From NCBI GenBank assembly GCA_024762625.1, contig JANTHA010000152.1, forward strand, positions 1 to 5,505: a stretch of DNA of 5,505 nt, read 5' to 3'. The notes beneath the pieces were generated by a model. It saw only the letters and a program-made list of their open reading frames with translations. It was not told the origin of the DNA and did not search any database. The stretch's first letter is position 1. Each line of letters begins with the position of its first letter. The translations under genes were made by a program, and so were the position numbers. Below are positions 1 through 5,505 of the stretch, one piece after another. The DNA is from Thiotrichaceae bacterium. GTDB lineage: Bacteria; Pseudomonadota; Gammaproteobacteria; Thiotrichales; Thiotrichaceae.

Positions 1-782
1 CCTGGAAAATTACGGATTCAGCCGGTCAAACCTGGTTTATCAAGGAAAACAGACCCAGCCTGTTCTCTATGTTTGAAGCGGAGGCAACCGGGCTTGAAGC
101 TATCGGCAAGAGCCAAACGATTCGCGCGCCCAAAGCCATATGTTTTGGACAAACCAGAGAATTCAGTTACCTTGTGCTGGAATACATCCCTATGCGAGGC
201 GAAATCAATCAAGCGCAAACCGGCGAACAACTGGCCGCCTTGCATCGTACAACAAACCCAAACAAGCAATTTGGCTGGGAAATCGACAATACCATCGGCT
301 CTACGCCACAGCACAACACGCCACATAAAAACTGGACGACTTTCTGGCGAACTGAACGACTGACATTCCAGCTAAACCTGGCCAAACAGAAAGGTTACTC
401 TGACAAGGATTATGAAGCGGGTTTAAAGCTGGCTGAAAACCTGCATCGCTTTTTTGCGGATTATCAGCCGCCGCCCTCCTTGTTGCATGGTGACCTATGG
501 GGCGGCAACTGCGCATCCGGTCCCGCCAGGGAACCAGTCATTTTTGATCCTGCGCTTTACTATGGCGACAGGGAAACCGATATCGCGATGACAGAACTTT
601 TTGGCGGATTTAACCAAAAGTTTTACGACGCCTACCATGCCGCATGGCCTCTTGACCCGGGGTACAAGACGCGCAAAACGCTTTATAATTTGTACCACAT
701 TTTAAATCACTACAACCTGTTTGGCGGCGGCTACGCAACGCAAGCAGCCTCCATGACACAGCGTTTACTTTCCGAATTATGA
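1..782 (+). CDS. Fructosamine-3-kinase family protein (YniA-like), 5' end missing
   Basis: Frame 3 is open from the left edge to the TGA at 780-782, giving 259 visible residues. Family members are usually about 285-300 residues, so some 30 N-terminal residues lie outside the window; the ATG at 69 is internal, because conserved kinase sequence precedes it. Seen: the ATP-binding lysine strand WFIKEN (bases 33-50), the following EAEATGLEAI helix with its conserved glutamate, a hinge-like YLVLEYIP, an LAALHR segment, the catalytic loop LLHGDLWGGN with HGD at 486-494, and the metal-binding stretch VIFDPALYYGDRETDIAM. This is the aminoglycoside/choline-kinase fold. Eukaryotic family members phosphorylate ketosamines on glycated proteins so that the sugar is released; bacterial homologues such as E. 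coli YniA are assigned the same kinase role, with less certain substrates. It is cytosolic. It is transcribed towards the methyltransferase gene and overlaps it by six bases. The family call is secure; the physiological substrate is inferred. Confidence 0.93.
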   Translation, partial: WKITDSAGQTWFIKENRPSLFSMFEAEATGLEAIGKSQTIRAPKAICFGQTREFSYLVLEYIPMRGEINQAQTGEQLAALHRTTNPNKQFGWEIDNTIGSTPQHNTPHKNWTTFWRTERLTFQLNLAKQKGYSDKDYEAGLKLAENLHRFFADYQPPPSLLHGDLWGGNCASGPAREPVIFDPALYYGDRETDIAMTELFGGFNQKFYDAYHAAWPLDPGYKTRKTLYNLYHILNHYNLFGGGYATQAASMTQRLLSEL

Positions 783-1382
783 TGTCTTTCGAGCAATCAG
801 CATGGCTTCATTCCTAAGCCCTCTGGAGGTATCGCCAAGCAAGCCATTTTCGCGATAAAAAACCGGGACCAAAGGCTTGCTCAAAGTCAGTAATTCGCTT
901 TCAGCCAGCCTGAACCGCTTGCTTGATGGCCCTTTGGTTTTATCGACCGCCTGTTGAGACCAGGTTTGATAAAAAAGCAGAGCGTCCGGTTTTAAGGCGT
1001 CAACTATCTCCGCAAACAGATGACGACATAAGAAATAGCTCACCGCAATGACATCATATTGCCCCTCAGGAAGCCCCTGTGATTCGATATCCCGTCTAAT
1101 ACAATGAATGGGCAAGCTCTGTTTCTGCGCAAAAGCAGTCAAATGATCCAGAACCACTGGCGAAATATCCACCGCATCCACATCAAAGCCGCGTCTCGCC
1201 AGAAAGATGGCGTTGCCTCCCCGCCCACACGCCAGATCAAGCGCCTTAAGCCTTTTGTTGCCTGAGAAGCGAACCGGACAGGGGAGCAGGAAATCGTTTT
1301 CCTGCAAAACCTGTGCAGCCAGAGCTGATTCAATATCAGCATCCTGATAGGCTTCGTTCCATTTTGCTAATTTATCGATCAT
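777..1382 (-). CDS. Class I SAM-dependent methyltransferase, substrate unknown
   Basis: The protein has 201 residues and starts with ATG at 1382-1380. The N-terminus contains KWNEAYQ (7-13), a WNE-type opening common in small TehB-like or Methyltransf_25-like enzymes. Motif I is LDLACGRGGNAIFLARRG (48-65), the SAM-binding glycine loop. D72 in VDAVDIS is the acidic residue expected to hold the SAM ribose. D98 in RRDIE is the motif near the adenine, and DVIAVSYFL (110-118) is the following strand. There is no signal peptide or membrane segment, so it is cytosolic. The start lies only four bases after the trkH stop with no clear Shine-Dalgarno sequence, which suggests translational coupling to trkH and co-transcription with the Trk genes. 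The TAA at 779-777 overlaps the end of the convergent fructosamine kinase gene. TehB-like tellurite/thiol methyltransferase activity is one possibility, but nothing in the sequence fixes the substrate, so no gene symbol is given. Confidence 0.9.
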   Translation of the reverse strand: MIDKLAKWNEAYQDADIESALAAQVLQENDFLLPCPVRFSGNKRLKALDLACGRGGNAIFLARRGFDVDAVDISPVVLDHLTAFAQKQSLPIHCIRRDIESQGLPEGQYDVIAVSYFLCRHLFAEIVDALKPDALLFYQTWSQQAVDKTKGPSSKRFRLAESELLTLSKPLVPVFYRENGLLGDTSRGLRNEAMLIARKTS

Positions 1383-1386
1383 GAGA

Positions 1387-2838
1387 CTAACGTCGCCAGA
1401 AAGCGGGAGTTAATACAACCAGCAAAGTGAATATCTCAAGCCGCCCCATCAGCATTGACAGACAAAGCAACCACTTTGAAAAATCGCTGATATCCTTGAA
1501 GTTGCTGGCGACATCCCCAAGACCTGGCCCCAGATTATTCAAGGTGGCCGCAACCGCTGAAAATGCTGTCACCTGATCCATATCAGTCGCCATCAGGATT
1601 AACATCAAGGCTACAAATACGACGACATAAACCGAGAAGAAACCCCAGACTGCCTGGATGACGCTTCTATCTACCGGCTTGCGGTTAAGCTTGATTGCAA
1701 TACGCGCATTCGGGTGAATCAGGCGCATGACCTCGCGCCAGCCCTGTTTAAACAACAACAGCACCCTGACCACTTTCATGCCCCCTCCCGTGGAACCGGC
1801 GCTGGCGCCAACGAAACTGGCGAAAACCAGCAACACCGGTAAAAAACCCGGCCAGTGACTGTAATCAGTCGTTACAAAACCAGTGGTGGTGGCAATTGAT
1901 ACTACCTGGAATATGGCATTGAAATAAGATTCTGAAAAACTACCGTAAACATGCATGAAATAGAGATAAGCCAACACCACCAGCGTTAACATCAGCATCG
2001 CCAATCCATATAAGCGAAACTCGGAATCCGCCCAGTAGGTTTTCAGGCTCAAGGATCGCCAGGCAATAAAATGCAAGCTGAAATTAGCGCCAGATAGCAA
2101 CATGAAAACAACGGCGACCAGCTCTATGGCATGGCTCGAAAAATAACCCATACTCGCGTCATGCGTTGAAAAGCCGCCAATCGCAATGGTTGAAAAACTA
2201 TGACTGATCGCATCAAAAGCATCCATGCCAGCCAGATAATAAGCCAGAGCGCAGGCGATTGTGAAAGCCAGATAAATGATCCAGAGCAGCTTTGCCGTGC
2301 CTTTAATACGCGGCGTCAGTTTGGAGTCCTTGACCGGGCCTGGTGTTTCAGCGCGGTAAAGCTGAATGCCGCCGACGCCCAGTATGGGTAAAATAGCAAC
2401 AGCCAAGACGATGATTCCCATACCGCCTAGCCACTGCAACTGTTGACGATAAAACAGTATGGATTTTGGCAAATCATCCAGCCCGACGATGACCGTGGCG
2501 CCCGTGGTTGTCAAGCCGGAAATAGATTCAAATACGGCGTCCACCAGCGATATTTGCAGCTCACTGGAAAACATCAGTGGCGCCGCGCCTGACACGCCCA
2601 GAACCACCCAGAATAAAACCACCACTAAAAACCCTTCGCGCAGTCGCAGCTCCCTTTTTTTATCCCGCACCGGAAACCACATGACCGCGCCCACCAGGAG
2701 AACAAGCAAAAAGCCCTTGATGAAAGGCGCAATTGAGAGGTCGCCATAAATCCAGCCTACAAATGCGGGCGGCAACATGGTAAAACTGAAAACAACCAGC
2801 AATAAGCCAAGAATTCTCTGTATAACGGAAAGCTGCAT
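1387..2838 (-). CDS. trkH: Trk potassium uptake system membrane subunit TrkH
   Basis: The protein has 483 residues, the length of E. coli TrkH, and is an inner-membrane K+ channel/transporter subunit built from four M1-P-M2 repeats. Four selectivity-filter segments are visible: TTTGA (110-114), TIAIGGFST (217-225), ATTTGFVTT (316-324) and NNLGPGLG (434-441). Each has the key glycine (G113, G221 or G222, G320, G437). The conserved WLGGMGIIVLAVAILP follows the first filter (136-151). GASAGSTGGGMKVVR (344-358) matches the gating loop after the third filter, including K355. Many hydrophobic spans are evident. The N-terminus RILGLLLVVFSFTMLPP is typical of the family and supports the ATG at 2838; an in-frame TGA lies upstream with no other good start between. 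No Shine-Dalgarno sequence is seen, and a small inverted repeat sits just before the start. It follows trkA by 39 bases, so both Trk subunits are probably made from one transcript. Confidence 0.97.
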   Translation of the reverse strand: MQLSVIQRILGLLLVVFSFTMLPPAFVGWIYGDLSIAPFIKGFLLVLLVGAVMWFPVRDKKRELRLREGFLVVVLFWVVLGVSGAAPLMFSSELQISLVDAVFESISGLTTTGATVIVGLDDLPKSILFYRQQLQWLGGMGIIVLAVAILPILGVGGIQLYRAETPGPVKDSKLTPRIKGTAKLLWIIYLAFTIACALAYYLAGMDAFDAISHSFSTIAIGGFSTHDASMGYFSSHAIELVAVVFMLLSGANFSLHFIAWRSLSLKTYWADSEFRLYGLAMLMLTLVVLAYLYFMHVYGSFSESYFNAIFQVVSIATTTGFVTTDYSHWPGFLPVLLVFASFVGASAGSTGGGMKVVRVLLLFKQGWREVMRLIHPNARIAIKLNRKPVDRSVIQAVWGFFSVYVVVFVALMLILMATDMDQVTAFSAVAATLNNLGPGLGDVASNFKDISDFSKWLLCLSMLMGRLEIFTLLVVLTPAFWRR

Positions 2839-2846
2839 AGTATTGG

Positions 2847-2863
2847 CTGATATACAATATCAG
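2847..2863. repeat. Inverted repeat in the trkA-trkH gap (7-bp arms, 3-bp spacer)
   Basis: CTGATAT and ATATCAG are perfect inverted copies separated by three bases, in the 39-base gap between the trkA stop and the trkH ATG. Eight bases separate the repeat from the trkH start, and no Shine-Dalgarno sequence lies between. In RNA it would be a short A/U-rich hairpin at the ribosome entry site; in DNA it would be a 17-bp dyad of a size suited to a dimeric regulator. It lacks a T-run on the transcribed strand, so it is not an intrinsic terminator. The symmetry is plain, but any function is inferred and chance is possible. Confidence 0.45.
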
Positions 2864-2877
2864 TGATTAATGGCGAC

Positions 2878-4254
2878 CTAAATATAGCCTACGCCAACTT
2901 GAAACATTTTTTCAATGGCTGAGATATAGCGTTTATCCGTCAGAAACAGAATCACATGATCATTTTCTTCAATCACTGTTTCCTGATGCGGCAATATGAC
3001 TTCTTCTTCTCTTACAATGGCGCCAATGGTGACGCCGGGCGGCAGTTTCAAATCGACCCGTTTCCGTCCAACCACGCGAGAATTATCCTTGTCGCCATGC
3101 GCGACGACTTCAATCACCTCGGCGGCTCCCTTGCGCAGCGAATGCACCGAAACAATATCGCCGCTGCGAATATGGGTTAGCAAGGCGCCAATGGTAATTT
3201 GTTGCGGCGATACCGCCAGATCAATATTGGCGCTTTCAACCAGATCGACATAGGCGGTGCGATTGACCAGCGACATCACCTTGCGTGCGCCCAGACGTTT
3301 CGCCAGCATCGCGGATAAAATATTGGCTTCATCATCATTGGTCAGCGCACAAAAAATATCAACATTTTCGATGTTTTCTTCACGCAACAAGGTTTCATCC
3401 GCCGCATCGCCTTCCAGTACAATTGCCCTGTTCAAAGTTTCCGCCAATCTGGTGGCCGTATCGGAATTTTTTTCTATCACCTTGACCTGAGAACGGGACT
3501 CCTCAAGCGCCGTAGCAAGCCGCCTGCCTATATTGCCGCCGCCAGCTATCATGATCCGTTTATAGGGTTTATCCACACTACGCAACTCACTGACAACAGC
3601 CCGTATATGTTGCGCGCTGGCAATCACAAAAATTTCATCATTGGCTTCAATGACCGTATTTCCACTTGGGATGATCGCCTTTCCCTGCCGGAAAATAGCA
3701 ACTACACGAACTTTAACGTCAGGAAGATGCTCCCTGATTTCTCCTATTTGGTGGCCCACCAGCGGACCTTCATGAAACGCTTTCACCGACACAAGACGAA
3801 CCTTTCCACCTGCAAAATCAAGCACCTGCAACGTTCCCGGGTTCTTGATCAAGCGGTAAATATAATCGGTAGTCAGTTGCTCGGGACTAATCAGGACATC
3901 AACCGGGATTAATTCCGGTGAGAATAATTCCTGATGCTGCAGATAACCTGATGCGCGAATTCTCGCGATGCGTGTAGGTGTGCGAAACAGGCTGTGCGCC
4001 ACAAGACATGCCATCATGTTCACTTCATCACTATTGGTAACAGCGATCAGCATATCGGCGTCGTTGACATTCGCCTGCTCAAGCACATCAGGATGAGACG
4101 CATATCCTTGACGGGTATGAACATCCAGTTTTTCCCTTAACTCTCGCAAAACATTTGAGTCAAGATCAATGATAGTAATATCATTGTCTTCTGTCGCCAG
4201 ATTAATGGCCAGCGATGTACCAACCTGACCTGCTCCTAGAATAACTATATTCAT
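2878..4254 (-). CDS. trkA: Trk potassium uptake system nucleotide-binding gating subunit TrkA
   Basis: The protein has 458 residues, matching full-length TrkA of the duplicated-RCK type. It is a peripheral cytosolic protein that binds NAD(H) or ATP/ADP and gates TrkH. The first Rossmann domain (about 1-120) has the GAGQVG loop at 7-12, acidic D30 at the end of the second strand, and AVTNSDEVN at 71-79. A TrkA-C domain spans about 143-225. The second Rossmann domain (about 232-350) has GGGNIG at 238-243, acidic E261, GDAAD at 282-286 and ALTNDDEAN at 303-311. The second TrkA-C domain spans about 373-453. Both nucleotide loops look intact. The ATG at 4254 gives the standard N-terminus MNIVILGAGQVG. 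Upstream is an A-rich stretch ending AAAGA, seven bases before the start, which is only a weak ribosome binding site. It lies 103 bases after the regulator gene and 39 bases before trkH, so it is probably in the same operon as both. Confidence 0.97.
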   Translation of the reverse strand: MNIVILGAGQVGTSLAINLATEDNDITIIDLDSNVLRELREKLDVHTRQGYASHPDVLEQANVNDADMLIAVTNSDEVNMMACLVAHSLFRTPTRIARIRASGYLQHQELFSPELIPVDVLISPEQLTTDYIYRLIKNPGTLQVLDFAGGKVRLVSVKAFHEGPLVGHQIGEIREHLPDVKVRVVAIFRQGKAIIPSGNTVIEANDEIFVIASAQHIRAVVSELRSVDKPYKRIMIAGGGNIGRRLATALEESRSQVKVIEKNSDTATRLAETLNRAIVLEGDAADETLLREENIENVDIFCALTNDDEANILSAMLAKRLGARKVMSLVNRTAYVDLVESANIDLAVSPQQITIGALLTHIRSGDIVSVHSLRKGAAEVIEVVAHGDKDNSRVVGRKRVDLKLPPGVTIGAIVREEEVILPHQETVIEENDHVILFLTDKRYISAIEKMFQVGVGYI

Positions 4255-4357
4255 GAAAACATCTTTTTTTAAGTAACTTGAGGCCTATAAATCAAATATT
4301 GTGGGAATATTGTACGGCGTCGACAACCCAGGCTTCATAATCAATTTATTTGTTAAT
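4255..4357 (-). promoter_or_regulatory. ntrX-trkA intergenic region, possible weak promoter
   Basis: This is the longest non-coding stretch in the window and is A/T-rich compared with the flanking genes. On the - strand TTGTCG (4326-4321) and CACAAT (4303-4298) stand 17 bases apart. Each matches four of six positions of the sigma70 consensus, so they could form a weak promoter for trkA; TACAAT (4314-4309) is a better -10 but has no matching -35. I see no GC-rich hairpin followed by a T-run on the - strand, so read-through from the upstream regulator gene is expected. The promoter reading is speculative. Confidence 0.2.
4295..4313. repeat. Tandem 8-bp repeat AATATTGT, 11-bp period
   Basis: AATATTGT occurs at 4295-4302 and again at 4306-4313, separated by GGG. 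The copies are thus 11 bp apart, about one helical turn, and lie between ntrX and trkA, overlapping the candidate -10 region. Two same-face copies could be a protein-binding site. In an A/T-rich gap a repeat this short can also arise by chance. Confidence 0.3.
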
Positions 4358-5505
4358 TTATTTCTTGCCGTATTTTTTAGGATCAATATCAAGAGAACGC
4401 ATTTTGCGGTACAAATGCGTTCGCTCCATCTGCACCACCTTGGCGAGTTTACTGACATTGCCCTCGACTTTCTTGAGCTGATAATCCAGATAATCATGCT
4501 CAAATTGATCTCTTGCCTGTCTCAAGGGCAATTCGAACAAGCTATCCGGAACGACCCCCACAGTCTGGGAAAACACCGGCACTTCAGCGCCTAACGCCTC
4601 CTCGACTTCTTCCTGGGAAATTTCAACTTCAGTTCCCATAATCAATAGGCGTTGCACCAGATTTCGCAATTCGCGAATATTACCCAGCCAGCCATGATTT
4701 CTTAAATAATTCTGGGCGGATACAGAAAAATGGCGGTAAGGCAAACCATCCACTTCGGTTAATTGATCAACATAATAACTGAGCAATTCAGGCACATCCT
4801 GAGGATGTTCTCGCAAGCCAGGAATCATCAGCGGCACAATATTTAATTGTTGATATAACTCTTCATTAAAGTTGCCTGCTTCCACATCATCGCGTAAATC
4901 ATGTTGAGAAGAAACAATTAACAGCACATCCATTTCAATCTTTTCTTTGCTATTTACGCGTGAATAATAGCCCTCGCGCAATGCAGCCAGCAAACGGGTT
5001 TGCGCATCAGCAGGCAAAGCGGCAATATCGGACAAATACAGGCAGCCGCCGCTCGCCTCATCCAGCAGGCCATACTCTACCTTGTCTCCTTCTTCCTTGC
5101 CAAACAAGTTGCTTAATACTTCTTCTGGCTCCATGGAGGAAATGGTCGCCTTCACAAACATGCGGTTATTGCCATCGCTCTGGGCGTGTATATAACGCGC
5201 AAATACCTCTTTACCGACGCCTGATTCGCCATAAATCAGCACCGTTTTATGATGGCGCGCGATACGCTGCGCCTGTTCGCGCAGGTTTTTCATTATTTCG
5301 CTACTTCCAACCGGAACTGACGGAACGCTTAACTGATCGCGAAGCCCTTTGTTTTCCTGAAGCAGCTTTTCTGAACGCAAGGCATTTTCGATAGTTAACA
5401 ACATCTTCGCCATCGACAACGGTTTTTCGATAAAATCATAAGCGCCCAGACGGGTTGCCTCCACCGCTGTTTCAATGGTTCCATGGCCGGACATCATGAT
5501 CACGG
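4358..5505 (-). CDS. ntrX: NtrX-type response regulator with degenerate AAA+ domain, 5' end missing
   Basis: 381 complete codons are visible, and the frame is still open at the window edge. NtrX proteins are about 450-460 residues, so roughly 70-80 N-terminal residues, including the phospho-acceptor aspartate, lie outside. The GTG at 5503-5501 is an internal valine, not the start. Numbering from it: the end of a receiver domain has the switch serine in MSGHGTIETAV (S5) and the conserved lysine in FIEKP (K27); a helical linker spans about 34-58; the AAA+ domain has Walker A GESGVGKE (92-99) and GNIREL with sensor II R277; the Fis-type helix-turn-helix is at about 348-373 (ending HLYRKMRSLDI). 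The GAFTGA loop is absent, Walker B reads CLYLSDI (154-160), and both arginine-finger positions are substituted (N213, Q219). NtrX is the partner of the membrane sensor NtrY, and its placement before trkA matches known ntrYX-trkA loci. It probably binds DNA without sigma54 activation. The NtrX assignment is likely but rests on context and motif pattern. Confidence 0.85.
   Translation of the reverse strand, partial: VIMMSGHGTIETAVEATRLGAYDFIEKPLSMAKMLLTIENALRSEKLLQENKGLRDQLSVPSVPVGSSEIMKNLREQAQRIARHHKTVLIYGESGVGKEVFARYIHAQSDGNNRMFVKATISSMEPEEVLSNLFGKEEGDKVEYGLLDEASGGCLYLSDIAALPADAQTRLLAALREGYYSRVNSKEKIEMDVLLIVSSQHDLRDDVEAGNFNEELYQQLNIVPLMIPGLREHPQDVPELLSYYVDQLTEVDGLPYRHFSVSAQNYLRNHGWLGNIRELRNLVQRLLIMGTEVEISQEEVEEALGAEVPVFSQTVGVVPDSLFELPLRQARDQFEHDYLDYQLKKVEGNVSKLAKVVQMERTHLYRKMRSLDIDPKKYGKK

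Noticed and set aside
69..71. ATG considered as the start of the fructosamine kinase
   Set aside because: The frame continues to the left edge and encodes the conserved ATP-binding WFIKEN strand, so this methionine is internal.
18..326. 102-codon open frame on the - strand
   Set aside because: It is antisense to the fructosamine kinase, whose conserved motifs occupy the + strand here. No domain or ribosome binding site supports it.
838..881. 8-bp inverted repeat AGCAAGCC / GGCTTGCT near the convergent gene ends, considered as a terminator
   Set aside because: The arms are 28 bases apart, lie inside the methyltransferase coding region, and no T-run follows on either strand.
4251..4262. Three-codon mini-frame (ATG TTT TCA TGA) overlapping the trkA start on the - strand
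   Set aside because: It could look like a leader peptide with ATGA coupling, but a three-codon frame in an A/T-rich leader is easily chance. TrkA's own conserved N-terminus fits the ATG at 4254.
4264..4270. Run of seven T on the + strand, considered as a terminator tail
   Set aside because: The genes here run on the - strand, where it is an A-run, and no GC-rich hairpin precedes it. It is more likely part of the A-rich trkA leader.
4301..4594. 97-codon + strand frame starting in the ntrX-trkA gap with a hydrophobic beginning
   Set aside because: Most of it is antisense to the conserved helix-turn-helix of the regulator. The hydrophobic stretch comes from A/T-rich DNA, and there is no ribosome binding site.
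4960..5394. 144-codon open frame on the + strand
   Set aside because: It lies entirely antisense to the regulator's AAA+ region. Its translation is rich in Arg, Pro and Ser with no recognisable domain, as expected for a shadow frame.

Overview
This is a chromosomal window of roughly balanced base composition (about half G+C by eye). It holds five genes and almost no non-coding DNA. The gene order and protein styles suggest a gammaproteobacterium: TrkA and TrkH are proteobacterial type, there is an NtrX-type response regulator directly upstream of trkA, and there is a YniA-like fructosamine kinase. Methylotrophic or environmental lineages such as Methylococcales are plausible, but I cannot fix the genus from sequence alone. 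No mobile element, RNA gene, CRISPR array or prophage sequence is visible.

Layout: on the + strand, bases 1-782 carry the 3' part of a fructosamine-3-kinase family gene, whose start lies outside the window. Everything else is on the - strand and probably forms one transcription unit. Read in the direction of transcription from the right edge, it is: an NtrX-type response regulator (5' end cut by the window edge), a 103-base gap, trkA, a 39-base gap, trkH, a 4-base gap, and a small class I SAM-dependent methyltransferase. The methyltransferase converges on the kinase and overlaps its last six bases.

How the genes fit together: TrkH is the K+-conducting membrane subunit and TrkA is its cytosolic nucleotide-binding gating subunit, so the pair encodes a complete Trk/Ktr-type potassium uptake system. 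The ntrX-trkA neighbourhood is known from ntrYX loci of other proteobacteria, and an NtrY-like sensor kinase is expected just beyond the right edge. The methyltransferase looks translationally coupled to trkH, but its substrate is unknown. The fructosamine kinase (repair of glycated proteins or small molecules) is an unrelated neighbour.

The most interesting point is the regulator. It keeps a good Walker A motif and a Fis-type helix-turn-helix. However, its AAA+ domain lacks the sigma54-contacting GAFTGA loop, has a substituted Walker B (S-D where D-E is expected), and has lost both arginine-finger positions (N and Q in place of R and R). This suggests a regulator that no longer works as a sigma54 ATPase activator and may act as a nucleotide-binding, phosphorylation-controlled DNA-binding protein. 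I found no wholly new multi-gene system here.
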